Below, piece by piece: positions 1 to 6,897 of a DNA stretch of 22,011 bases. Within the stretch, counting starts at the first letter, position 1. Each line of letters starts with the position of its first letter. This DNA is from Candidatus Aenigmatarchaeota archaeon. Lineage in GTDB: Archaea > Aenigmatarchaeota > Aenigmatarchaeia > Aenigmatarchaeales > SZUA-1535. The notes under the pieces are model-generated. The model was not told where the DNA came from. It saw only the letters and a program-made list of their open reading frames with translations, and did no database searches. Location of the stretch: positions 1 to 22,011 of the forward strand of contig WAOA01000041.1 of NCBI GenBank assembly GCA_015521535.1, given 5' to 3'. The translations under genes were made by a program, and so were the position numbers.

Positions 1-2
1 CG

Positions 3-65
3 GATATGGTTAAAGCGATTATTATTACTGCAGAGAGTAAGGGAGAAAGGGATTTTTTAGGGTGA
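3..65 (+). CDS. Possible C-terminal end of a gene entering from the left
   Basis: Frame 3 is open from the window edge to a TGA at 63-65 and reads DMVKAIIITAESKGERDFLG. The hydrophobic strand followed by a charged tail looks protein-like, but another plus frame is also open here, so the frame is not proven. No family is recognised. The next 100 nt show no further coding signal. Confidence 0.25.
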   Translation, partial: DMVKAIIITAESKGERDFLG

Positions 66-139
66 ATTAAGGAACTGCTCTCTCTATGGGACATTGCCAT
101 GAAATAGATATGGCATGATTATATAATAAAAGTTTTTGG

Positions 140-149
140 TATAAAAAGG
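140..149 (+). promoter_or_regulatory. TATA-like box ahead of repeat element A
   Basis: TATAAAAAGG lies about 26 bp upstream of position 171, which is almost exactly where inverted-repeat element A begins. This is the spacing of an archaeal TATA box to its start site. It suggests that element A may be transcribed on the plus strand, but no transcript evidence exists here. Confidence 0.35.
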
Positions 150-172
150 TTTTTAGTGAATTTTTGGACAGT

Positions 173-304
173 GTCCTGATAACAAGCGAATTAAGCCGAA
201 ATGCGATAATTGAGCGAAAACTCCTGTATACAGCGGCACGGCACGAAGAAAAACGGTTTCGCGGTTAATTTCTTTTTTAGCACTGAGTTTCGCTCTTATT
301 AGGA
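173..304. repeat. Inverted-repeat element A (ncRNA or MITE-like)
   Basis: The ends GTCCTGATAA (173-182) and TTATTAGGAC (295-304) are complementary over 10 bp with one G-U pair. A second inner pair, GAATTAA against TTAATTT, follows inside. The core contains CGGTTTCGC (254-262), also found as GCGAAACCG in elements B and C. The element lies 35 nt past the thiI stop codon. It belongs to a family with copies at about 4746, 17137 and 20043. It may be a structured RNA or a short non-autonomous mobile element; the sequence alone does not decide. Confidence 0.6.
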
Positions 305-338
305 CAGGACCGGAAATTATGGGAGAAGGATATAAACT

Positions 339-1478
339 TTACATTTCCAGAATCTCTGTTTTCTTCAAACTTTGGTTTATCAATTTTTCGACATCTATTT
401 CTGATTCGAATTTATTTATCAATTTCGGATCAGGTTTTGTTACAGGATGTTTTGCTATCATAAGCGAGCAGCAATCAGGATATGGCTGAATCGATATATT
501 ATAAGTCCCTATTTTTTTCGCGATTTCAATCACTTCCTTTTTATCCATTCCGGAAAGCGGCGCTAACACAGGTACTTTTGCTACCTCGTAAATTATTTTA
601 AGATTATCCAAAGTCTGCGAGGCTACTTGACCTATGCTATCTCCTGTTACCAATGCCTTTGCATTTTCTCTTTTTGCTATTTCATTTGCTATCCTTGTCA
701 TTATCCTTCTGTACATCACCATTCTATATGATGATGAAACTGTTTTTATTATCTCGTTCTGCACTATTGAAAAATCCACCATATAGAGTTTTGCCCCGTT
801 TTGGTAAGCAGAAAGTATCTTTACTATATTTTCTATTTTTTTCCTCACAGCAGAACTATGAAGCGTTTTATTGAAGAAGTGGACAAAAATAACTTTACAA
901 CCCCGTTTCATAATAAGAAAACTTGCAACAGGTGAATCTATACCACCGGAAAGCAGACATATAACTTTTCCACCTGTAGTTACAGGCAAACCTCCTATAC
1001 CGTAAAATTTTTCCGTGTAGACAAAGCTTTCTTTTTCGCATATTTCAATGAAAACTCTTATATCGGGGCTTTTCATAGAGACTTTTTTCCCGAACTTGTG
1101 AACAACATATGCACCAACACTTTTATTAATTTCTAAAGAAGTCAGCGGAAATTTTTTGTAAGAGCGCTTACTTTCTATTTTGAAAGTTTCGAAATCTTTA
1201 CCATTTAAAATCTTCACAACTTTTTCTTTTATTTTTTCTATATCATTTTCCACGCGCTTAGCAGGAGAAAAATATTCTATTCCCGGTGTTTTCTCCAAAA
1301 TCATTTTACTTTTCTGAAAATCTTTAACCTCTGCAACAATTCTACCGTATCTTCTGTAAACCTTTTTGGCATTATTTCCAAGGCCTTTTTTAATATTTTC
1401 CATAAGTTTTCTTTCGAAAAACTCGCGATTTTTTCCTTTAATTCCGATTTCTCCGTAATGGATTATCACCAATTGCAT
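339..1478 (-). CDS. thiI: tRNA 4-thiouridine synthase ThiI
   Basis: ThiI adenylates U8 of tRNA and inserts sulfur from a persulfide donor; it can also serve thiamine thiazole synthesis. The 379-aa protein shows an N-terminal ferredoxin-like/THUMP region (about 1-165), then a PP-loop ATP site SGGIDSPVAS near residue 178, GDSIGQVASQTLDNL typical of the family, and a C-terminal PDCCSL...HPVTKP segment. There is no C-terminal rhodanese domain, as is usual in archaea, so sulfur must be delivered by another route; IscS is encoded in the same window. A TATA-like TTAAATAAG at 1498-1506 sits about 26 bp before the ATG with no ribosome site, suggesting a leaderless mRNA. The family assignment is firm. 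Confidence 0.95.
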   Translation of the reverse strand: MQLVIIHYGEIGIKGKNREFFERKLMENIKKGLGNNAKKVYRRYGRIVAEVKDFQKSKMILEKTPGIEYFSPAKRVENDIEKIKEKVVKILNGKDFETFKIESKRSYKKFPLTSLEINKSVGAYVVHKFGKKVSMKSPDIRVFIEICEKESFVYTEKFYGIGGLPVTTGGKVICLLSGGIDSPVASFLIMKRGCKVIFVHFFNKTLHSSAVRKKIENIVKILSAYQNGAKLYMVDFSIVQNEIIKTVSSSYRMVMYRRIMTRIANEIAKRENAKALVTGDSIGQVASQTLDNLKIIYEVAKVPVLAPLSGMDKKEVIEIAKKIGTYNISIQPYPDCCSLMIAKHPVTKPDPKLINKFESEIDVEKLINQSLKKTEILEM

Positions 1479-1497
1479 GTTACATAAATTAATTTCT

Positions 1498-1507
1498 CTT
1501 ATTTAAG
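1498..1507 (-). promoter_or_regulatory. thiI promoter (TATA-like box)
   Basis: Read on the minus strand, CTTAAATAAG is centred about 26 bp upstream of the thiI ATG at 1478. No Shine-Dalgarno sequence precedes the ATG, so transcription probably starts at or next to the start codon. Confidence 0.45.
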
Positions 1508-1582
1508 TTATTTTCTCTTAACATTTAAAAAATTCAAGAAGATAGGTTTCGTATAAGAAAAAGATAATATTTCATTCAATTT

Positions 1583-4030
1583 TCAGATTTTCTTCCCGTA
1601 TCTTTTCATTAAGAGAGAATTGGAAACAACGCTCACGCTGGAAAATGCCATGGCAGCAGCGGCTATCATTGGATTGAGCAAAATTCCGAAAAACGGATAC
1701 AGCACTCCCGCTGCAATCGGAATTCCAACAACATTGTAAATAAACGCCCAGAAAAGGTTTTCTTTTATCTTTCTCAGTGTGTATTTGCTTAATTTTATTG
1801 CTTTAACCACATCTCTCAGATCATCTTTTATGAGAATTATTTCTCCGGTTTCCATCGCTATATCCGTGCCGCTTCCGATGGCTATACCCACATCTGCCTG
1901 AGCTAATGCGGGAGCATCGTTAATACCGTCTCCAACAAATATAACGGTTCTTTCCTTCTCCTGCAGTTCTTTTACCTTCTCAGATTTTTCCTGAGGTAGA
2001 ACCTGAGCAAGCACATTTTTTTCATCTATTCCGGCTTGCTTTGCGATAGCTTTTGCTGTTCTCTGATTATCTCCTGTTATCATCCACACATCTTTTTTCA
2101 TTTTTTTAAGCGTTTCAACGGCTTCTTTTGAAAATTCTTTTAATGTATCAGCAACGGAAATCACCCCAGTAAGTTTTTTATCGAAGGCTAGCAGTACAAC
2201 GGTTTTTCCTTCATTCTCCAATTTCTGAACAATATTTTCAACCTCTTCTTCTATTTCAATTCCATTTTTTCTTATAAACTCTCTGTTACCAACGAATATG
2301 AATTTGTCTTTATACCTGCATTTTATACCGAGTCCTGCAAAAGTTTCATATTCCGTACCTTCTTCTATACCCATCTTTCTTTTTTTCGCTTCTTTTACTA
2401 TTGCTTCACCTATAGGATGTTCACTACCCTTTTCACCTATTGCTGCAATTCTGATCACTTCATTTTCATCATAGTTGTTAAAACCTACAACATCAACAAC
2501 TTCCGGTTCGCCTTTTGTAAGCGTACCGGTTTTATCAAATATTATAGTATCCGCCTTATGTGCTGTTTCAAGTGCTTCCGCATTTTTTATGAGAATACCC
2601 TTCTCCGCTCCTAAGCCGGTGCCTACCATTATTGCAGTCGGTGTCGCAAGGCCTAGAGCGCATGGACAAGCTATAATAAGCACGGCTATTAAAGTTGTTA
2701 AAGCAAAAACAAACGACATACCCGCGATAAAATACCAGAAAATGAAAGAGAAGATCGCAATTAATATAACAATGGGAACAAAATATAGTGAAACCTTATC
2801 TGCAAGCAGTTGTATAGGAGCTTTAGATGCCTGAGCTTCTTCAACGATTTTTATTATTTGAGCCAGAACCGTATCCTTCCCAACCGCCGTTGCCTTGAAT
2901 TTGAGTAAACCGCTTTTGTTTATAGTACCTCCTATAACTTTATCGCCTTTTTTCTTTGTCACTGGCATGCTTTCTCCGGTTATCATGGATTCGTCAACAA
3001 CCGATCTACCTTCTATAACAACACCATCTACAGGAATTTTTTCTCCTGGTTTCACAATTACTATATCCCCTATCTTAACCTCTTCTACAGGAATTTCGAT
3101 TTCATTACCATTTCTAATAACCTTTGCGGTTTTTGCCTGCAAACCAATAAGTTTTTTCAGCGCTTCAGAGGTTTTTCCTTTAGTTACACCTTCTAGATAT
3201 TTTCCAAGAAGTATGAACACAAGAATAAATGCAGCGATTTCGTAGTAGAGATCCTCCAGTCCGTATTTACCTGTGCCGATCCATATTGCAGCAGAAATAG
3301 CTATACTGTAAATATAAGCAGCTGTGGTTCCTATAAAAACCAAAGAGTCCATGTTAGGAACTCTTCTTAAAAGTGCTTTCGCCCCGGAAATGTAAAGTTT
3401 AAACGCAGCGATTATCACGGGTGTTGTTAAAATGAGTTGTATTAATGCTTGAAGCGGAACGTTTTCTATAAAGGGCACAGGTAAGCCAACCATCCAACCC
3501 ATAGAAAAGTAAAGTAAAGGTATACCAAAAATAAGAGAAACGATAAATCTATTTCTCAAATCCCTTATCTCCTTTTCCCTTTCTTCCTTTTCTTTATCTA
3601 TTGGTAACTTTTCTTCAATCTTATAACCAAGATCGGTTATTATCTTTTCTATCTTGCTTCTGGTTATAACTTTTGGATCATATTTTATAATCGCTCTTTC
3701 ATTGACAAATTCTACTTTCGCCTCTATAATACCTTTTGTTTTATTTAATGTATTTTCTATCAAATTGGAACAATGTGTAGAGTGCATACCACCTATTTTC
3801 AACTCTTCTTCCACTACGTTTTTTTCTATAGCACTGTATCCAAGATCAGAGATTATTTTCTTTATCTCATTAACATCTATCTTCTCGGGATCATAAGATA
3901 TGGTTGCAATGTTAGACGCGAAATTAACAGAAACTTCGATTATGCCAGGAGTGGAGGAGAGAGTCTTTTCTATATTAACAGCGCAACTGACGCAGTGCAT
4001 ATTGGATATAATCAATTCTATTTTTTTCAC
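1583..4030 (-). CDS. copA: Cu+-exporting P1B-type ATPase CopA
   Basis: Integral membrane ATPase that pumps Cu+ out of the cytoplasm. The order of domains is: HMA domain with MHCVSC; a second HMA domain whose metal motif is degraded to GMHSTHC (first Cys replaced by Ser); actuator loop TGES (about residue 351); membrane CPC (ACPCALG, about 455); phosphorylation site DKTGTLT (about 497); SEHPIG nucleotide motif; and GDGINDAP (about 699). The C-terminal helices carry YNVVG and MAFSSVSVVSN, the TM7/TM8 ligands of the copper subgroup. I prefer the GTG at 4030 because GGTG lies 5 nt before it; an in-frame ATG at 4042 has no ribosome site. It follows a small membrane protein gene and is divergent from a PadR-TRASH regulator, which suggests copper-responsive control. 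Confidence 0.95.
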   Translation of the reverse strand: MKKIELIISNMHCVSCAVNIEKTLSSTPGIIEVSVNFASNIATISYDPEKIDVNEIKKIISDLGYSAIEKNVVEEELKIGGMHSTHCSNLIENTLNKTKGIIEAKVEFVNERAIIKYDPKVITRSKIEKIITDLGYKIEEKLPIDKEKEEREKEIRDLRNRFIVSLIFGIPLLYFSMGWMVGLPVPFIENVPLQALIQLILTTPVIIAAFKLYISGAKALLRRVPNMDSLVFIGTTAAYIYSIAISAAIWIGTGKYGLEDLYYEIAAFILVFILLGKYLEGVTKGKTSEALKKLIGLQAKTAKVIRNGNEIEIPVEEVKIGDIVIVKPGEKIPVDGVVIEGRSVVDESMITGESMPVTKKKGDKVIGGTINKSGLLKFKATAVGKDTVLAQIIKIVEEAQASKAPIQLLADKVSLYFVPIVILIAIFSFIFWYFIAGMSFVFALTTLIAVLIIACPCALGLATPTAIMVGTGLGAEKGILIKNAEALETAHKADTIIFDKTGTLTKGEPEVVDVVGFNNYDENEVIRIAAIGEKGSEHPIGEAIVKEAKKRKMGIEEGTEYETFAGLGIKCRYKDKFIFVGNREFIRKNGIEIEEEVENIVQKLENEGKTVVLLAFDKKLTGVISVADTLKEFSKEAVETLKKMKKDVWMITGDNQRTAKAIAKQAGIDEKNVLAQVLPQEKSEKVKELQEKERTVIFVGDGINDAPALAQADVGIAIGSGTDIAMETGEIILIKDDLRDVVKAIKLSKYTLRKIKENLFWAFIYNVVGIPIAAGVLYPFFGILLNPMIAAAAMAFSSVSVVSNSLLMKRYGKKI

Positions 4031-4048
4031 AATCCCACCCATATATTT

Positions 4049-4240
4049 TCATTTAGTATGTTTACTGTATATTAAAAAGAATAGCCCAAATATACCTGTT
4101 GTGATAGCATCGTAAAACCAGAACTCTGTAGGTACGTTCCAAAATGTTTTATTCATTAATAGCGCTATCCACCCTATTAAATACGCGAGTAATCCGCATA
4201 TAAAAAATATCCATGCGAGTAATGTAAATTTGTTTTTCAT
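4049..4240 (-). CDS. Small two-helix membrane protein in the copA operon
   Basis: A 63-aa protein with two predicted membrane segments (roughly residues 6-26 and 42-58) and a short loop rich in Trp/Phe between them. No metal motif and no family recognised. The ATG at 4240 is preferred over the upstream GTG at 4249, because AGGTGG lies just before the ATG and the GTG is part of that ribosome site. Its stop is close to the copA start, so it is probably co-transcribed as the first gene of the copper efflux operon. A role as an accessory or small regulator of the pump is only inferred from position. Confidence 0.75.
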   Translation of the reverse strand: MKNKFTLLAWIFFICGLLAYLIGWIALLMNKTFWNVPTEFWFYDAITTGIFGLFFLIYSKHTK

Positions 4241-4262
4241 TCGCACCACCTATCTAATTTTA

Positions 4263-4283
4263 GATATATCAAAAATATATAAA
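4263..4283. promoter_or_regulatory. Shared divergent promoter of the copA operon and its regulator
   Basis: TATATAAA (4276-4283) is a TATA box when read in either direction. On the plus strand it lies about 26 bp before the ATG at 4307 (leaderless regulator mRNA). On the minus strand it would place a start near 4253, just ahead of the AGGTGG site of the small membrane protein gene. The 8-bp palindrome GATATATC (4263-4270) sits between the box and the minus-strand start and is a candidate operator. Confidence 0.5.
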
Positions 4284-4306
4284 GGTTTGTAATTATTAGA
4301 CTTTAC

Positions 4307-4726
4307 ATGCGAATTAAAATAGGGAGTATGGTAAAATTTTACACGATTATTTTGCTTTATGAAGGGAATAAGCATGGATATGAGTTGATTAAAAAACTTA
4401 GAGAAAAATTAGGAAGAAATATAAGTTCTGGTCAGATTTATCCATTTCTAAAAGTTTTGGAGAACAATAAAATTATTAAAGTTGAGAAGAGAGGGGAGAG
4501 AGACAAAAAAATTTATTCGCTTACGAAAAAGGGCAAGGCATTTGCGGAAAACATGTTATCTCGTTTCGGAGATCTTATAGATATAGCAATAGAACCTAAA
4601 TTAAAAGTCTGCGCTCACTGTGGCTGTAAAGTTTATAAAGGCGGTTACCAGGAAAAAATAGGAAAAAGATACTTAACATTTTGCTGTAAGCACTGTGCCG
4701 ATTCTTTCAAGAAAAGTAAAAAATGA
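4307..4726 (+). CDS. PadR-like winged-helix regulator with C-terminal TRASH-type metal domain
   Basis: Probable copper- or soft-metal-responsive transcription factor. Residues 1-95 form a PadR-type winged helix: HGYELIKKL, then SSGQIYPFLKVLE, then a basic wing with RDKKIYSLT. Residues 102-130 carry CAHCGC and CCKHC; the spacing C105-x20-C126-x3-C130 is that of a TRASH domain, which in archaea binds copper or other metals and is usually joined to Lrp/AsnC-type DNA-binding domains. Joining it to a PadR domain is unusual. The gene is divergent from the copA operon and shares its promoter region, so copper control of copA is the simplest reading. Start at 4307 fits a leaderless transcript; Met8 is an alternative but would cut helix 1. 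Confidence 0.85.
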   Translation: MRIKIGSMVKFYTIILLYEGNKHGYELIKKLREKLGRNISSGQIYPFLKVLENNKIIKVEKRGERDKKIYSLTKKGKAFAENMLSRFGDLIDIAIEPKLKVCAHCGCKVYKGGYQEKIGKRYLTFCCKHCADSFKKSKK

Positions 4727-4745
4727 AAAATAAGCAGCACGAGAT

Positions 4746-4870
4746 GTTCTAATAAGATCAGAACTTGTGTAGAAAAAATTAACTGCGAAACCGCTTTTTC
4801 CTCGCGCTGTTCGAGTGCGCAGAATTTCGCCTCGCTATGTGCTTGTTAATTCCGTGTTTTTTGCTTATCT
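4746..4870. repeat. Inverted-repeat element B (ncRNA or MITE-like)
   Basis: Same family as element A in plus/minus inverted orientation. AATTAAC (4777-4783) pairs perfectly with GTTAATT (4845-4851), and the outer arm AATAAG (4751-4756) pairs with CTTAT at 4864-4868. It contains GCGAAACCG at 4785-4793. It lies between the convergent ends of the PadR-TRASH gene and the MerT-like gene, and its right arm overlaps the TAA stop (4865-4867) of the latter. This overlap could reflect insertion into the gene end. Confidence 0.55.
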
Positions 4871-5251
4871 TTTACAGTATTTTCTATTTCTGAAATAAAA
4901 AAGTATAGCAAGAAATATGAAAATCAATCCGAAGATAAGAAAAATTTTATTGTAAGTCATTAGAAATGCAGCAGAACTAAAACCAAACACTGCAAAAAAT
5001 CCTACTACTAACGGAGAACAGCATAAACCAAAAGTTCCTAATATGCCGAAAAAAACTGAAATTATTCCTGTACCGAGCAAGGCACCTTCTTTTACTTTAG
5101 ATATCCTTTCTTTTATGGCATGTTTTGTTATTTTCAGGTTACATGTTTTATGTTTTCTGCACCATGCTTCGCATTTTTCCGCCCATTTCTTCTCTTTGTA
5201 CTTTAGTTTACATTCTTCACAAATCCAAAAATTTTTAACCTTCTTCACCAT
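4865..5251 (-). CDS. Cys-rich zinc-finger plus MerT-like membrane protein
   Basis: A 128-aa protein. Residues 1-45 hold a metal-binding segment with CEEC, CEAWC and HKTC. Two hydrophobic helices follow (about 58-85 and 92-118); the first ends in FGLCCSPLVVGFF, a vicinal CCxxP pair as in MerT/MerC-type mercury carriers. A role in binding or moving a soft metal (Hg, As or Cu) is inferred. The start is supported by AGGTGA 8 nt upstream, inside the end of the preceding ferredoxin-like gene, and the two genes overlap by 17 nt. It is the last gene of the ArsR-led operon. The final codons coincide with an arm of repeat element B. Confidence 0.75.
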   Translation of the reverse strand: MVKKVKNFWICEECKLKYKEKKWAEKCEAWCRKHKTCNLKITKHAIKERISKVKEGALLGTGIISVFFGILGTFGLCCSPLVVGFFAVFGFSSAAFLMTYNKIFLIFGLIFIFLAILFYFRNRKYCKR

Positions 5252-6080
5252 TTATCACTTCACCTTCAATTGAAATAATTTTAACCTCTGGTTTTATGTT
5301 TTTTCCAGCATTTCTTAACGCTTCCTCTACTATATACTTTAAACCGAAACAGCACGGTACCTGCATATGCAGAACTGTTACGCTTTTTATGTTATTCGCT
5401 CTGAATATTTCTGTTAACTTTTCTTTATAGAATTCTACATCATCTAATTTCGGGCAGGCAATAAGCAATATTTTTCCTTTTAAGAAGCGTGCGTGAAAAT
5501 TTGGGTATGCGAAACCTGTACAGTCCGCTGCTATAAGAAGATCGGCGTTTTCAAAATACGGTGCATTAACGGGGATAAGTGTTAACTGTATAGGCCATTG
5601 TCTGAGTTCAGATGAAAGTTTAGGCGGTAATTGATTATCAGATTTTTTTCTCTCTAAAATTCTTACTTGCGAGCCCGGACATGCACAGGGTTCGAGATGA
5701 ATTTTTTCTTCTTGCTCTTCTTCCAACGGGTTTTCTATTCCAATCTCATTAAGATAATCCAAAGCCTCTTTGAGATATTCATGTTCACCGTGCTCTTTGA
5801 GATGCTTTAAATGTGCTTTAACAACATTCATGCCCTGTTTGAGCAATCTTTCCATGACTTTTCTTTCATTATATGGTTCGACTTCTTTTTCTACAATCTT
5901 TATCGCACCTTTAGGACATGAACCAATGCATGCCCCTAAACCGTCGCAATATATCTCGCTTACGAGCCGTGCTTTTCCGTCTATTATTTGCAGCGCTCCT
6001 TCAGGGCAGTTGGGTATACATGCTCCGCAACCGTCGCATTTTTCCTCATCTATTTCTATTATTTTTCGTCTGATTTTCAT
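5235..6080 (-). CDS. 4Fe-4S ferredoxin-domain protein with Cys-rich C-terminal part
   Basis: A 281-aa soluble protein. Residues 15-25 carry a full CxxCxxCxxxCP cluster site (CDGCGACIPNCP). A second site reads CDGLGACIGSCP, where the second Cys is Leu, so this cluster may be three-Cys or absent. After a helical linker come EPCACPGS, an ADCTGFAYPNFH segment and VPCCFGLKY, further Cys that may bind a cluster or react with thiols. Similar proteins occur in many anaerobes with no assigned reaction. GGTGAT lies 6 nt upstream of the ATG. It overlaps the preceding small gene by 35 nt and sits in an operon starting with an ArsR repressor, so it is probably induced by a metal(loid) or redox signal. Confidence 0.85.
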   Translation of the reverse strand: MKIRRKIIEIDEEKCDGCGACIPNCPEGALQIIDGKARLVSEIYCDGLGACIGSCPKGAIKIVEKEVEPYNERKVMERLLKQGMNVVKAHLKHLKEHGEHEYLKEALDYLNEIGIENPLEEEQEEKIHLEPCACPGSQVRILERKKSDNQLPPKLSSELRQWPIQLTLIPVNAPYFENADLLIAADCTGFAYPNFHARFLKGKILLIACPKLDDVEFYKEKLTEIFRANNIKSVTVLHMQVPCCFGLKYIVEEALRNAGKNIKPEVKIISIEGEVINGEEG

Positions 6081-6369
6081 AGTACATCACCTTTTTTCTA
6101 TTAATTTTTCGTTCGACTATTTTCCACAAAAATCTGAATAGTGGAAGTGTTTCGTAATCTTCCTTAAGGTGCATGAGATACTCTCGTATACCTTCCTTTC
6201 CAAAGCGTTTTTCCATATATTTGATTTTTTTCTTTATACCGAAGGGACTATGTCTCTTAATTTTCTTAAAAATATTGAGAGAGGTACCGTCTAAATATTC
6301 ATGTAGATCCCTCCAATCCTTCCCACTTCTTTGTAAACTTCTTGTTATATGTTCTTCAAGTTTAGGCAT
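6046..6369 (-). CDS. Conserved-looking small basic protein of unknown function
   Basis: About 107 aa, not recognised. It starts with MPKLEEHITR, contains KDWRDLHEYLDGTS, and ends in a highly basic tail. There are no Cys residues and no membrane segment. I chose the ATG at 6369 because GTGAG lies just upstream and it starts 4 nt after the ArsR stop codon; an in-frame ATG at 6429 would overlap ArsR by 56 nt. It lies between arsR and the ferredoxin-like gene in a tightly packed operon. It could assist the ferredoxin-like protein, but nothing in the sequence shows this. Confidence 0.65.
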   Translation of the reverse strand: MPKLEEHITRSLQRSGKDWRDLHEYLDGTSLNIFKKIKRHSPFGIKKKIKYMEKRFGKEGIREYLMHLKEDYETLPLFRFLWKIVERKINRKKVMYYENQTKNNRNR

Positions 6370-6373
6370 ATTC

Positions 6374-6715
6374 TCACGTTCTAACCAATTTACAGGTTTT
6401 CTTTCCTTTGAGTATATCACATGTCTCAAATCTTTTACCGTATTTTTTCATGTGTCTATCTATCTTGTCCAAAATCCTGGCTATGTTTTTATCAATAGAG
6501 TATATTCTTGTTTTCCCGTGTTGTTTTACGTTCAGAAATCCGCACGCTACAAGACATTGTAGATTATGCGACACTCTGCTCTGTTCAAATCTTAGTTCTT
6601 TGCAAATCTCGCTCACCGTTTTATGACCTTTTTCCTTAAGTAATTTTACTATTTCGAATCTGGTTTCGTTTGAAAGTGCTTTAAAGAATGTTTTATAAGA
6701 TGAAAATCTCATCAT
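6374..6715 (-). CDS. ArsR-family winged-helix repressor
   Basis: A 113-aa one-domain regulator with an ArsR/SmtB-type fold: FFKALSNETRFEIVKLL, recognition helix region RFEQSRVSHNLQCLVACG, and a wing VKQHGKTRIYSI. The DNA-recognition helix is followed by Cys in LQCLVACG, and the C-terminus has TCDILKGKKTCKL, which could form a thiol metal or metalloid site. The canonical ELCVCD site of CadC is absent. It opens the operon 6715-4865. A TATA-like TTTTAAATAG at 6738-6747 places the start site near the ATG (6715 or 6712), so the mRNA is probably leaderless. The metal sensed cannot be told from the sequence. Confidence 0.9.
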   Translation of the reverse strand: MMRFSSYKTFFKALSNETRFEIVKLLKEKGHKTVSEICKELRFEQSRVSHNLQCLVACGFLNVKQHGKTRIYSIDKNIARILDKIDRHMKKYGKRFETCDILKGKKTCKLVRT

Positions 6716-6773
6716 ATGATAATTATGTCATGAAAAACTATTTAAAAGTTATACAATTCAGATTATCGATAAT
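6711..6773 (-). promoter_or_regulatory. arsR operon promoter and candidate operators
   Basis: TATA-like TTTTAAATAG lies at 6738-6747 (minus strand). The perfect palindrome ATCATATGAT (6711-6720) overlaps the start codon/start site, and a second perfect palindrome ATTATCGATAAT lies at 6762-6773 upstream of the box. Either could bind the ArsR protein; autoregulation is usual in the family. The rest of 6774-6897 shows only a small hairpin (ACTATC/GATAGT) and nothing coding. Confidence 0.4.
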
Positions 6774-6897
6774 AGGAAAATATTCTTTACAGATACCTAA
6801 CTATCGTTGCTGCGAACTATACTGGATAGTCAGAGAAATTATCGGTGGAGAATCATAATAAACCGTAATTTATAATTTTAAAACTATGAAACATACT

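Noticed and set aside
90..120. Hairpin TGCCAT/ATGGCA as terminator or small RNA
   Set aside because: Only 6 bp with no U-run after it; could be chance in AT-rich DNA.
2475..2834. 119-aa plus ORF inside copA
   Set aside because: Antisense shadow of the ATPase core; no promoter and low-complexity Ser/Ile/Pro composition.
4746..4870. Element B as a simple bidirectional terminator of the two convergent genes
   Set aside because: It shares sequence arms and the GCGAAACCG core with elements not at convergent junctions, and the hairpin ends lack the expected U-runs.
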